Assembly: GCA_963772065.1 (NCBI GenBank)
Contig: CAVYVZ010000010.1
Span: forward strand, 124,001-188,000
DNA length: 64,000 nt
DNA from: CAVYVZ01 sp963772065
GTDB taxonomy: Bacteria; Acidobacteriota; Vicinamibacteria; Vicinamibacterales; UBA2999
Direction of reading: 5' to 3'
The position numbers and the translations under genes were made by a program. Positions 27,136 to 36,291 of the stretch are shown here, one piece after another; positions within the stretch are counted from its first letter, which is position 1, and each line of letters starts with the position of its first letter. The notes under the pieces were generated by a model that saw only the letters and a program-made list of their open reading frames with translations, had not been told where the DNA came from and did not search any database.

Positions 27136-28305
27136 ATGCGCTCGCTGGGGCTGGCGGTCGTCGCCGTGGCGGCCGTCATCTCGGGCCTCGCCGATCCGCC
27201 GCGTCTCACTTCGGCGCCCGGGGATCTCGCTTTGCGTGTCAGCCGCTGGCTCGATGTGCGCTCGGGCGAGCTCCGCGGTCCTGACATCATCGTCGTCTCC
27301 AGCGGAAAAATCGCTGCCATCCTGTCGCCCTCCACGTTCGACGATCGGTCGGCAGCCTCGACCATCGATCTCGGCGACACCACACTCCTGCCGGGTCTGG
27401 TCGACGCTCATGTCCATCTGCAGATCGGCGGAGAGCCGGCGGCGAATGCCATCAAGGCGCTTCGTGCGGGATTCACGACCGTCGTCGATCTGGGCGCGAC
27501 GTCGGACGTCGTCATCAGGCTTCGCGATGCCATCGCGGCCGGTTCTGCGGAAGGCCCACGCATCCTCGCGGCGGGCCGATGGGTGGGAACCAAGGATGGG
27601 GTGTGCGAGTTCGGCGGCATCGGCATAGCGGGAGGTCCCGAGGCATTCCGCGCGCGCGTGCGTGAGAACATTGCGGCCGGCGCCGACCTCACGAAGGTTT
27701 GCGTCTCCGGATGGACGGCGGATGCATTCGCGAAGCCGGACGCGTACGAGATCGCGGACGATGCGCTGGGTGCTGTGGTGGCCGAGTCTCGCGAGAGCAA
27801 GCGCCTCGTCATCGCGCACGCGATCGGTCTCGGGAGTGTGAAGGCCTCAATCCGCGCGGGTGTCAACGGTCTGGCTCACGCGGCGTTCCTCGATGCAGCG
27901 ACGGCCAGGCAGCTGCGCGACCGCGGCGTCTTTCTCGTCCCGACGCTCACGTCGCTCGTCGCGGGAGCACCAGGCGCTCCGGGAGCGGCCCTGCGTGCCG
28001 CCGTCGGCCTCGCGTATAGAGACGGCGTCCGCGTCGTGTTCGGCACTGACGGCGGCGTGCTGCCGCACGGGCAGAACGCCACGGAGTTCGCGACGCTCGT
28101 CGAAGCGGGGATTCCGCCGATCGAGGCAATCCGGGCAGCGACGGTGAATGCGGCCGTCGCGCTGCGGTTGAGCGACGTCGGCGATATCGAGGTCGGACGC
28201 ATTGCCGATCTGATCGCGATCGACGGCGACCCGCTGGCCGATATCCGAGCACTTTCGCGCGTCGAGTTCGTGATGCAGAACGGCCGGCTCGTGAGGGGTC
28301 CCTAG
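27136..28305 (+). CDS. secreted metal-dependent amidohydrolase (imidazolonepropionase-like)
   Basis: The 389-residue protein starts with a short signal-like segment and then the amidohydrolase barrel. The metal-binding DAHVH comes near residue 95, a Lys in LTKVCVSG could be carboxylated, His residues follow in VIAHAIG and LAHAAF, and the last Asp lies in FGTDGGVLPHG. A C-terminal beta-strand block (GRIADLIAIDGDPLADI) closes the composite domain. Relatives act on cyclic amides, dipeptides or xenobiotic esters. Substrate unknown; probably periplasmic. Confidence 0.88.
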   Translation: MRSLGLAVVAVAAVISGLADPPRLTSAPGDLALRVSRWLDVRSGELRGPDIIVVSSGKIAAILSPSTFDDRSAASTIDLGDTTLLPGLVDAHVHLQIGGEPAANAIKALRAGFTTVVDLGATSDVVIRLRDAIAAGSAEGPRILAAGRWVGTKDGVCEFGGIGIAGGPEAFRARVRENIAAGADLTKVCVSGWTADAFAKPDAYEIADDALGAVVAESRESKRLVIAHAIGLGSVKASIRAGVNGLAHAAFLDAATARQLRDRGVFLVPTLTSLVAGAPGAPGAALRAAVGLAYRDGVRVVFGTDGGVLPHGQNATEFATLVEAGIPPIEAIRAATVNAAVALRLSDVGDIEVGRIADLIAIDGDPLADIRALSRVEFVMQNGRLVRGP

Positions 28306-28311
28306 CTGCCG

Positions 28312-28320
28312 TGCTACAAT
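28312..28320 (+). promoter_or_regulatory. candidate tRNA promoter, extended -10 (TGCTACAAT)
   Basis: TGCTACAAT about 45 bp before the tRNA fits an extended -10 box of sigma-70 type (TGn followed by TACAAT). No clear -35 is seen 17 bp upstream. It lies in the 57-bp gap after the amidohydrolase stop. Confidence 0.4.
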
Positions 28321-28362
28321 TTCACGTTCATTCCGCCCTTCGACTTCGCCGAGGGCACACCG

Positions 28363-28438
28363 GCCGGCGTAGCTCAGTTGGTAGAGCAGCTGATTCGTAA
28401 TCAGCAGGTCGTCGGTTCAAGTCCGACCGCCGGCTCCA
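28363..28438 (+). tRNA. tRNA-Thr (anticodon CGT)
   Basis: The 76-nt sequence folds as a tRNA. The acceptor stem GCCGGCG pairs with CGCCGGC. The D-stem is GCTC/GAGC, the anticodon stem GCTGA/TCAGC with loop TTCGTAA, and the T-arm GTCGG-TTCAAGT-CCGAC. The CCA end is encoded at 28436-28438. The anticodon CGT (28396-28398) reads the Thr codon ACG, frequent in this GC-rich genome. Confidence 0.97.
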
Positions 28439-28457
28439 GATTTCCTAAATAATTGAT

Positions 28458-28483
28458 GCCCGCCTTCGCTGCACGAGGCGGGC
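28458..28483 (+). terminator. hairpin downstream of tRNA-Thr
   Basis: GCCCGCC (28458-28464) and GGCGGGC (28477-28483) form a perfect 7-bp GC stem with a 12-nt loop, 20 bp after the tRNA. No T-run follows, so it is at best a weak intrinsic terminator. Confidence 0.45.
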
Positions 28484-28540
28484 GCTGTCGCGTAGCCGGC
28501 CGTCACGCGGGGGCGACGGCCGGTTCGGACCCAGTCGTCG

Positions 28541-29884
28541 TCATCGTTTGTCGTCGCCGCGATCCTTGTCATGATCGTGACGGCGATCGCGAATCGGCCG
28601 CAGGAAGTGATTGAAGGCCTGCGTCGCGACACGAGTCCCTTCCCTTCGCCCCGCTGTGTCCGCGAAGCGGAAATGAATCCCCATGTAGATGCGAGCGTCG
28701 ACCACGTCGTCGGCCAAATCTGAGAAGCGATGGTACGTTCGCTCATTCGGAATGGCCTGCATGGCAGTTGTCGTGACCTTGAACGTCACTTTGTCGGTGT
28801 CGAAGAAGCGCGTGACGATGGTCGTGAAGGAGCCGGCCAGGTTGTTGGCGCCCGACGTGTAGTCAGGATAAGGCGGCGTGGCAGTCAGCGACGTCCATGT
28901 CGCATCGGCCTCGGTCTGCGGGTTTCCGTCGTTGTCCCCCGGTGGAAGCTGCTGAATCGCCGTGATCGGTCGCCAGAAGTTGTAGTGCTTCTTACTGTTC
29001 CAGGATCTGATGCCAGCGTCGGCGCCTGCCAGGTTGGCCAGGGCGAACAGCCTGGCACTGTCACCGAGTCTCCTGAGGCTCTTACAGTACCGCTGTTCCG
29101 CTCCCATCCCGCACGCTTCGACCAGTCCTCGGAGCATGCCTTCAAAGAGGGCGATGGTGTTGCCCGAATAGAAGTAGGCGATCTGGGTCTGGTCGGGAGT
29201 ACGGGTCACGCCAGGGTACCCAACCGGGCCACCCAGGGCCTTCACTTCGTTGTAGGCCCTCGCGTATTCGAGGCTGGTCAGCGGCGGTGGACGACGGGCG
29301 CGAAACTGTGCGTTGAAGTCCATCGTGAACGGTTCGACGTCGCCGAGCCACGGCGCCGAGAACGGCAGAAACATCGGAGGCGTTGGTCGCCAGTTGCCGG
29401 CTCCGGTGGCGCCAAGGTCGGGTGGAGGTGGAGGCATCGGATAGCTCCCATCACCGGTACGCCGCACGATGATCGCTGCTGCGGCGTGCTGGCCGACGAA
29501 TATGCCCTCATCGGCCTCGGTCAACCCATGGTTCGACAGAAAGAGGAGATACTTGGCGTGAATGACTGCGGTCTGCGCCGGGAACCGATTCACCAGCACA
29601 TCGCGCGCGGCCTTCGCCACGGCGGCCACCCGCGAGCCCGAGGCGTGGCGAATGTGGGCGGCATATGGCTTGAATCGTTTCTCATACGCTTGAACGGCGT
29701 CGTGGATTGCCGCGTGGACCATGGCAAAGTCGAGGAGCGGCGCCGCTCCGGCTGGACGTCCACCGGCGAAGATCGTATCCGCCGCGATCACGTTCAACTC
29801 GGTGATTGGGTCGGCAGCCACCGGCGCTGCCCAGATCAGACAACCACAAACGATGAAGCCTGTGAGTCTTCGGAGCGCTGTCAT
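28541..29884 (-). CDS. vanadium-dependent haloperoxidase / PAP2-like secreted protein
   Basis: The 447-residue protein has a signal peptide (ending APVAADP) and the helical fold of bacterial vanadium haloperoxidase relatives. The vanadate-pocket segment KKHYNFWRPITAI and the vanadate-binding His region GIHFRFADTAGRREG are present. The middle motif, usually PSGH, reads DYTSGANN near residue 343, so the acid-base His is replaced by Ala. Activity as a haloperoxidase is therefore doubtful; it may be a phosphatase-like or binding variant. The tail is rich in Arg, Asp and His. It is divergent from the creatininase gene. Confidence 0.8.
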   Translation of the reverse strand: MTALRRLTGFIVCGCLIWAAPVAADPITELNVIAADTIFAGGRPAGAAPLLDFAMVHAAIHDAVQAYEKRFKPYAAHIRHASGSRVAAVAKAARDVLVNRFPAQTAVIHAKYLLFLSNHGLTEADEGIFVGQHAAAAIIVRRTGDGSYPMPPPPPDLGATGAGNWRPTPPMFLPFSAPWLGDVEPFTMDFNAQFRARRPPPLTSLEYARAYNEVKALGGPVGYPGVTRTPDQTQIAYFYSGNTIALFEGMLRGLVEACGMGAEQRYCKSLRRLGDSARLFALANLAGADAGIRSWNSKKHYNFWRPITAIQQLPPGDNDGNPQTEADATWTSLTATPPYPDYTSGANNLAGSFTTIVTRFFDTDKVTFKVTTTAMQAIPNERTYHRFSDLADDVVDARIYMGIHFRFADTAGRREGTRVATQAFNHFLRPIRDRRHDHDKDRGDDKR

Positions 29885-30039
29885 GGTGTCCCCTCCTTTT
29901 CGCGTGTTTCCGTCCTGTCCTCACGCAGTGAACACACGGCGCCAGGTTCGGCACAATTGCGGAGACTAGCGTTTGAGTTGCGGAGGATCTGTGCGGTTTT
30001 GAACAGGGAGGATCCACCGCTTTACGACAGGAGAAACCA

Positions 30040-31080
30040 ATGAATCATGCGCTCATCGTGTTGATCGTGTGTGTCATAAGTGCGGGTGCCGCGTCGGCGC
30101 GAGCTCAGCCGAGGACACGCGACAGCGCTGCTCCGACTCGTTCGGACATCTACAAGCTCGAAGAGCTCACCTGGCCGCAGATCGCGGCATTCGATCGTGA
30201 GCGGACGCTGTTCATCCTGCCCGTAGGCGTGCTCGAAGAGCACGGACCTCACCTGCCCATTGCGGCAGACACGCTTGGCGTCATGTACGAAGCCAATCGC
30301 GCCGCGCAGCGCGTCAGCCGCGCCTTGCCAGGCTGGAACGTGGTCATGATGCCGGCCCTCAACTATGGCAACGGCGGCGCCAACCAGCTGGGTGACATGC
30401 TCGTACACCCGGGCACATATCAGATCCGGCAATCCACAGTGCGGTCGCTCGTTGCGGACATCGGCGGACAGGTCGCGCAAAACGGCTTCAAATGGATCTT
30501 CGTTCTCAACGGCCACGGCGCACCCGCCCAGAGCATCGCGCTGAATGAGGCGTCCGACTTCGTCAGCGACACGTTTCACGTCACCATGCTGCACCTGTCG
30601 GGACTCTTTCGCGCCGACGCGGCAATCCAGGCGCGGGGCGACAAGATGCGCGCCAAGTTCTTTACCCGCGCGGAGCTCGACTCATTCGGCATGGACCTTC
30701 ACGCCGGCGTCGGCGAGACGGCGGGCATGCTCGCGGTGCGGCCCGACCTCGTTCGATCGACGTACAGATCGCTCCCCAGCCAATCAGGAAAATCCTTCGA
30801 CGAGGTGCGCACGATCGCAACCGCACCCGGCTGGCAGGGCTATCTCTCGTCACCCGCGAAGGCGACCGCGGCATACGGCCGCGCGGTGGAAGAATGGTGG
30901 ATCGACGGGTTCACGGATCTGATTCTTCGTGCGATAGGCGGAGAGAACATGCTGAACCATCCGCGCGATCCGGACCGGCTACCGCCCCCTGTGGCGCCGA
31001 TTCTCGAAAAGGCACTCGCGAACGAAGCCGCCTTCGAGGCGAAGCTCGAGAACTGGCTGGTGCAACGCAGGAAGCGTTAG
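30040..31080 (+). CDS. secreted creatininase family amidohydrolase
   Basis: The 346-residue protein has a signal peptide (to about ASARAQP) and creatininase motifs: VLEEHGPHLPIAADT with metal-binding Glu, His and Asp, FVLNGHGAP, and DLHAGVGETAGMLA with the final His and Glu. The family hydrolyses cyclic or linear amide bonds such as creatinine or mycofactocin-type precursors. The secreted form here is common in environmental bacteria, and its substrate is unknown. It stands alone behind a 155-bp divergent region. Confidence 0.88.
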   Translation: MNHALIVLIVCVISAGAASARAQPRTRDSAAPTRSDIYKLEELTWPQIAAFDRERTLFILPVGVLEEHGPHLPIAADTLGVMYEANRAAQRVSRALPGWNVVMMPALNYGNGGANQLGDMLVHPGTYQIRQSTVRSLVADIGGQVAQNGFKWIFVLNGHGAPAQSIALNEASDFVSDTFHVTMLHLSGLFRADAAIQARGDKMRAKFFTRAELDSFGMDLHAGVGETAGMLAVRPDLVRSTYRSLPSQSGKSFDEVRTIATAPGWQGYLSSPAKATAAYGRAVEEWWIDGFTDLILRAIGGENMLNHPRDPDRLPPPVAPILEKALANEAAFEAKLENWLVQRRKR

Positions 31081-31200
31081 CGGAATGGCTTGCTCAGGCT
31101 CATGTGCGCGGCGATCCGCCTGCTTCTTTCGCATCCTCGATGTGACCCGCCACGATCGCGTCTTCCGGTGTCGCCTGGACCAGCGGCGTCGACCTCGCTG

Positions 31201-31854
31201 TCAAACTGCGCCAGCTGGCTTCTCAGTGGCTCGGCCTGGAGGAACCACTCTGTAGGAGAAAGAGAGCGACTCTGACTCGGAGCCACGCACGGTCGACCGC
31301 ATACGACCGGGCATGCCCGCGATGATCGCGGCATCGGTCAGGCCCAATACGTCCTGCAGGTACTCGCGCACCGCCATGATCGCGAATGCGGTTTCCGCCA
31401 GCAGGAATATGGCCACGAACGACAGCGCCAGCACAACCGCGTCCGCGGAACTTCGCGGCAGCGCGGGAAATGCGGGAAGTTCCCGGCCGCTCTCGTACGC
31501 GGAGAGGTATGCCGCCGCGGCACCGAGCGAAGCAAGGATCAGACCCGCTGGCAGATAGTTGATTGAAAGCCCGTGTCGCCCGTGCGTCGAATCGCCTTCG
31601 CTCCGCGTGAAACGGGTGCCAAACATTGCGCCGGCGAGTCCGTGACGCAGGCTGAAGACGTATACGAATCCGAGGATGCAGAAGAACGACGCGGACGCCG
31701 GCAAAATGCGCCGCTGCGATTCATAAACGGGAATCAACCCGAACTCGGTCGCGGCAAACGGAAGGGCAGCCAGGACAATGCACCACACGGCGGTGTAGTT
31801 TCGCCGAGGACCTCGGCCGACACGCGGCAACTGAGTCGTCATGGTCGCAGCCAT
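31201..31854 (-). CDS. hypothetical four-helix membrane protein
   Basis: The 217-residue protein starts at 31854 (GAGGGAG upstream). It has four hydrophobic segments, near residues 20-38, 50-70, 100-117 and 138-160, the last reading VVLALSFVAIFLLAETAFAIMAV. The C-terminal 55 residues are polar and Arg-rich. No family is recognised. It stands alone: no gene is seen at 31081-31200 downstream or at 31855-32098 upstream. Confidence 0.6.
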   Translation of the reverse strand: MAATMTTQLPRVGRGPRRNYTAVWCIVLAALPFAATEFGLIPVYESQRRILPASASFFCILGFVYVFSLRHGLAGAMFGTRFTRSEGDSTHGRHGLSINYLPAGLILASLGAAAAYLSAYESGRELPAFPALPRSSADAVVLALSFVAIFLLAETAFAIMAVREYLQDVLGLTDAAIIAGMPGRMRSTVRGSESESLSFSYRVVPPGRATEKPAGAV

Positions 31855-32098
31855 TGACTCCCTCTCGCGATGCGAATTATCGGAAGCGAACGCAGGACCA
31901 GGGCTCGTCGAGCGGTTCGGCGCTATGGGATGAACCATTTGCACGCGGAGGCGAACGGAATTCCAATCCACGACTCACCCTGTGGGCGCAGGCTACACCC
32001 ATTGGTCCGCGGCGATTGCACGAATATGTGGCGGATGACCAAAATACAGGTCGAGGGATTAAGAGCTCATCAATACTGCGCGGTTAAGAGGAAGCGAG

Positions 32099-32650
32099 CT
32101 AGGCCCCTGCGCAGCTGCGGTCCGAGGATCGGAACAGCTCGCTGCGGACCTCGCGCTCCGTTCGCCGCGCCGCGGCGGTGTCGTAGCGATCGGTATCCGC
32201 CTGATGTCGGCGATAGTGCTCGTTGAACGCCGCCACGCTTCTGACCTGGGGCGCATCCGCAACTTCGAGCGCGTGTCGAAGCTCGTGCCCGAGCATCGCA
32301 ATCGCGCCGGAGTGATCCGTACCGATCACGTGCAGGTTGATGACGACTCGGAGAATCCTCGCGGTCGGCGTCACGGACACGAACTGCAGGCCGCCCGCGA
32401 CTGTCTGCGTCGAGAGAAATCGTGGCTGCACGTAGACGATGATGTCAGTGCTGGCGAGATTGGCGACGAGCTCGCGGAAGGTGGCCGATCGACAGATGCC
32501 CTGACGAAGCCAGGGTCCATCGAACTCGCGCGTCACGCGAACCGATGATCCAAGAGCGGTCGGCACGGGCTCGGCCGCGATCGCATCGCTGCCCGAGCTG
32601 CCAAGCAGCCCAATCGTGAAAGCCGCGGCGGCTGCGATCCAGCGAAGCAT
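32099..32650 (-). CDS. small secreted protein with HExxH metallopeptidase-like motif
   Basis: The 183-residue protein has a signal peptide (to about SDAIAAE) and a zinc-site motif HELRHALEVAD near residue 122, preceded by a helix-forming stretch (GAIAMLG). A strand and helix before it (ARILRVVINLHVIG) fit a minimal gluzincin-like core, but no third ligand is certain. It is divergent from the ADOP permease gene. A small periplasmic protease or a structural relative are both possible. Confidence 0.65.
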   Translation of the reverse strand: MLRWIAAAAAFTIGLLGSSGSDAIAAEPVPTALGSSVRVTREFDGPWLRQGICRSATFRELVANLASTDIIVYVQPRFLSTQTVAGGLQFVSVTPTARILRVVINLHVIGTDHSGAIAMLGHELRHALEVADAPQVRSVAAFNEHYRRHQADTDRYDTAAARRTEREVRSELFRSSDRSCAGA

Positions 32651-32831
32651 CCGATCTCATGCGGACTATCGGTGCTTCGTGTTGTCGCTTTCAGCGACGC
32701 CAGAAGTTTTGCGGGCACATGTGTGCAGCCGCTCGCACTCTTGCGCGTATGGGTTCGAGCGCGCGTGCCCCTACACGACGCGATCCGGCCGAGATTCCAA
32801 CCTTCAGCGGCGCCGAGAGCGTCTACGAGGC

Positions 32832-35300
32832 ATGCTGCAGGACGCGCGTTACGCCATCCGCCTACTCGGCCGCAATCCGGGATTTGCCGCGGCCGCCATC
32901 CTGACGCTCGCGCTCGGCATCGGCATGACAACCGCCATCTTCAGCGTCGTCGATGCCGTACTCCTCCGCCCCGTGCCCTTTCCCGACCCGGAGCAACTGG
33001 TCATGGTTTGGGAAACCGATCGCGACAGCGGTACGTCGCACGAACCGGGAGCCTGGCCCGACTTCGTCGATTTTCAGCAGCAGAGCCGTCAGCTGGATCG
33101 CTTCGGCGGGCTGATTGCGGAGGAAGCCACGATGACTCCCGACCGCGGGGAGCCGATGCGTCTTGCCAGCCTCTCGGTGACGCACGAGTTTCTGTCGCTC
33201 GTCGGCGTGAAGCCGGTTGCCGGACGCTCGTTCACGGCAGACGACGACCGGCTGGGCGGACCCGCCGTGGCCGTGATCAGCGAACGACTATGGACCGACG
33301 TGTTCCAGCGCGATTCCGCGGCGATCGGGCGCACGCTGCGGCTCGATGATCGCGTGCGGACGATCGTTGGCGTGGCACCGTCGGGAGCTGACTTCGGCAT
33401 CCTGCAGGTGCTCGCGGCCGCCGACTACGGGCGTGGCTTCGCAGATCGCGACCCGCGCAGCCAAGTCGATGTCTGGGTGCCGCTGCAGGCAGATCCCAAG
33501 GAGCTCGTTCGGGATACCCACCCGCTGCTCATGATCGGCCACCTCGCGCCGCGTGCGACCATGGCGACGGCACAAGAGGAGCTGGCAAAGATTGCAGCCG
33601 ACCTCGAACGCACGTACCCATCGAACAAGTCGCGCGGCGTCTTCATCGAGCCATTGCGCAGAGTGGTCTTCGGGCCGACGGAGCCGGCCCTCCTGGTGCT
33701 GCTGGCCGCCGTGGGCCTGGTGCTGCTCATCGCCTGCGTCAACGTGGCGAACCTCCTCCTCGCTCGAGGCGCCGGCCGCCGGCGCGAAGTGGCGGTCCGA
33801 ATGGCGCTTGGCGCCGGCACGCGGCAGCTCAGTCGCCAGTTCATTGTCGAATGCCTGGTGTTGACGGTCACGTCCGGCATGTTGGGCATCGCCGCCGCAC
33901 TCGTGGGTTTGCGCGCGCTCCTCACGCTGGCACCGCCGGAGGTACCTCGCCTCGCAACCGTCGGCATCGATGCGCGCATGCTGGCGTTCGCTCTGGGTGC
34001 CTCCGTGATCATCGCGTTCGTCTTCGGAGTGCTGCCGGTGCTGCAGGCGCGCCGAAGCAACCTGCACGGCGCCCTCAATGCCGAGGACGCACGCGGCGCA
34101 ACGGCCGGGCGCGAGGGACGCTTCACGCGATCGGCGCTCGTGGTGGCCGAGGTTTCCCTGGCCGTCGTGCTCGTCACCGGCGCGACGCTGCTGATTCGCA
34201 GCTTCTGGAAGCTGCAGCAGGTCGATCCTGGATTCGAGGCGGCTGGCGTGTTGAAGGCGGAGTTTCAGCTGCCCGCCAGCCGCTATCCATGGGATTTCAG
34301 CACATGGCCCGATGTCGTGCCGGTCCATCGCTTCACGGCGGCGTTGCTCGACCGCGTGCGGGCACTACCCGGTGTGGAAGCCGCGGCGCTCGCCGGCAGC
34401 CACCCGCTCAGCGCCGGCTACACGAACTCGTTCGTGATTGTCGGCCGGGAGGAGGAGTCCCGCGACTTCCCGGAGATGACGATGCGCGGCGTCACGCCTG
34501 GGTACTTCCGAACCGTTCGTCTGCCGCTCGTTCGCGGTCGGGCGCTCGAGGAGCGCGACGCCACGAACGCACCGCCCGTGGTGGTGATCAACGAGGCTGC
34601 AGCCGGGCGCTTCTTCGCGAAGCACGATCCAATCGGCCAGCAGGTCGCCTTCTGGGGTCAGCGATGGACGATTGTCGGCGTCGTCGGCAACGAGAAGTTC
34701 CATGGCGTGACAGCGGCCGCGCCGATCGGCGCCTACATGCCGTTCGCGCAGGCTCCTCCACGGGGCGCACAGTCGCTGCTCGTCCGGGTGAGCGGCAATC
34801 CCCTGTCACTCGCCGGTGCCGTACGGTCCGCGTTCGCTGAGATCGACCCCGGTCTGGCGGTGTACGGTGTCGAGCCGCTGGCGGCCACGCTCTCCGAGTC
34901 GATCGGAACGCCGCGCTTTCTCGCGCTGCTGCTGATGACCTTCGCCGCGCTCGCCCTCATACTCGCAGCGGTCGGCATTCACGGAGTTCTCAGCTACGCC
35001 GTGGTGCAGCGCACCCGCGAGATCGGCATCCGCATGGCGCTTGGTGCGTCGCCGCGCAGCGTGACCCGCCTCGTGGTTGGACACGGCGCTGCGCTGACGG
35101 CCGGCGGACTCGGCGTCGGGTTGGTCTTGAGTGTCGCCTTCGGACGCTCGCTGGCCGGCCTGCTGTTCGGAATCGCGCCGACGGACTTCGTCAGCTTCAT
35201 CGCCGTGCTCGGCATGCTCGCGGCGGTCGCGGCCATCTCAATCTGGATCCCGGCGCGTCGCGCGGTGCGTGTCGATCCGCTGGTCGCGATGCGCCAGTAG
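32832..35300 (+). CDS. ABC transporter permease, ADOP type (duplicated MacB-like)
   Basis: The 822-residue protein begins MLQDARYAIRLLGRNPGFAAAAILTLALGIGMTTAIFSVVD, the standard start of acidobacterial duplicated orphan permeases. It has two MacB periplasmic domains and two FtsX blocks with about eight membrane helices. The FtsX blocks show the repeated ARGAGRRREVAVRMALGAG and TREIGIRMALGASPRSVTRLV coupling motifs. No ATPase gene is adjacent, which is usual for this group. The substrate is unknown; such permeases are thought to work in envelope stress or lipoprotein/antibiotic export. Confidence 0.92.
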   Translation: MLQDARYAIRLLGRNPGFAAAAILTLALGIGMTTAIFSVVDAVLLRPVPFPDPEQLVMVWETDRDSGTSHEPGAWPDFVDFQQQSRQLDRFGGLIAEEATMTPDRGEPMRLASLSVTHEFLSLVGVKPVAGRSFTADDDRLGGPAVAVISERLWTDVFQRDSAAIGRTLRLDDRVRTIVGVAPSGADFGILQVLAAADYGRGFADRDPRSQVDVWVPLQADPKELVRDTHPLLMIGHLAPRATMATAQEELAKIAADLERTYPSNKSRGVFIEPLRRVVFGPTEPALLVLLAAVGLVLLIACVNVANLLLARGAGRRREVAVRMALGAGTRQLSRQFIVECLVLTVTSGMLGIAAALVGLRALLTLAPPEVPRLATVGIDARMLAFALGASVIIAFVFGVLPVLQARRSNLHGALNAEDARGATAGREGRFTRSALVVAEVSLAVVLVTGATLLIRSFWKLQQVDPGFEAAGVLKAEFQLPASRYPWDFSTWPDVVPVHRFTAALLDRVRALPGVEAAALAGSHPLSAGYTNSFVIVGREEESRDFPEMTMRGVTPGYFRTVRLPLVRGRALEERDATNAPPVVVINEAAAGRFFAKHDPIGQQVAFWGQRWTIVGVVGNEKFHGVTAAAPIGAYMPFAQAPPRGAQSLLVRVSGNPLSLAGAVRSAFAEIDPGLAVYGVEPLAATLSESIGTPRFLALLLMTFAALALILAAVGIHGVLSYAVVQRTREIGIRMALGASPRSVTRLVVGHGAALTAGGLGVGLVLSVAFGRSLAGLLFGIAPTDFVSFIAVLGMLAAVAAISIWIPARRAVRVDPLVAMRQ

Positions 35301-35320
35301 AACGCTGGGGGTCTGACTCG

Positions 35321-36278
35321 CTAGCGCGCGAGTGAGGTCGGGGCAATGCCGCTGCCGAGCGTGAACGTCGCGCCCACCGAGCCCACGACGGCGGCGCCGC
35401 GCGAGAGGCCGCACTGCTGGCGGATGCGGAACACGGCCTCGATACCCGTGCAGTGTGCGCCGAGAAAGTGCTCCAGCTGGAATCGTTTCAGCTGCGCGCT
35501 CGTCCACGCGAGGCGCTCGTCCGATCCCGCGAAGAGATGAAATCCACCGAGCGCCGCATGCACCGGCGCCGCGCGCACGGTCTTGCGCGCGTGCTCGAGC
35601 GTGTTGATGATGCCGGCGTGGCCACACCCCGAGAGCACCACCAGACCAGAAGGTGTGTCGAACACCAGCGACATGTCTTCGGGAACGTCGTCTTCCCGCA
35701 TCCCATCAGGCGCCTGCACCTTTCGACCCTCCGGCCAGTTCCGCTCCGGATGGATTCGCGGCACCGGCCCGGTCACCCAGATCCCGGGCGCGACCGTCGC
35801 CGCGGCGGCATGTTCGACGAAGGTGCCGCCGGACGCCTCGTATTCCGCCTTGAAACCGAGCAGGCCGTTGGCGTCGCCCGCAGGCGTCGGCCGCGGCCAG
35901 AAGATCCCGCGCCCTACGTGCGCTCGAGTCAACGACGTGGGATCGCGCGCAAGCAGCGCTTTACGCAGGGTCAACAACCCGCCTGTGTGATCGCCATGGT
36001 TGTGCGGAGATCACCAGGTCCGTAATGCCCGCGAGATCCGTCCCGAGCTCCTTCGCGTTCGCCAGCACCGTCTCGGGACGAGCGCCGGTGTCGAAGAGGA
36101 TTCGCCGCCCGTCGGCCTCGACGAGCGCGGCGAAGCCCCATTCGCCGATGCCGCCGGCGAAATCGCCAGCCAGCATCGTGGACAGCACAGTGATTCGGAG
36201 TGAACGAACCTGCGGGCGCTCCTGCGCGCCCGCGGGAGCAACGAGGGCCAGTGTCAACGAGAGCGCCGCGAGTCGCAT
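35321..36278 (-). CDS. secreted metallo-beta-lactamase fold hydrolase, interrupted by a +1 frameshift
   Basis: The N-terminal part (signal peptide MRLAALSLTLALVAPAGAQ, then LAGDFAGGIGEWGFAALVEADGRRILFDTG) and the C-terminal part are in adjacent frames. Deleting one base near 36005 gives VISHNHGDHTGGLLTLRKAL, the HxHxDH metal motif, so the break falls within the active site. Further ligands are in LSGCGHAGIINTLEHA and GAHCTG. The intact product would have about 318 residues and resemble the 7,8-dihydropterin-synthase-like MBL group. It follows the TPR gene by 13 bp. Confidence 0.72.
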
Positions 36279-36291
36279 GCGGGTGTGGCGT

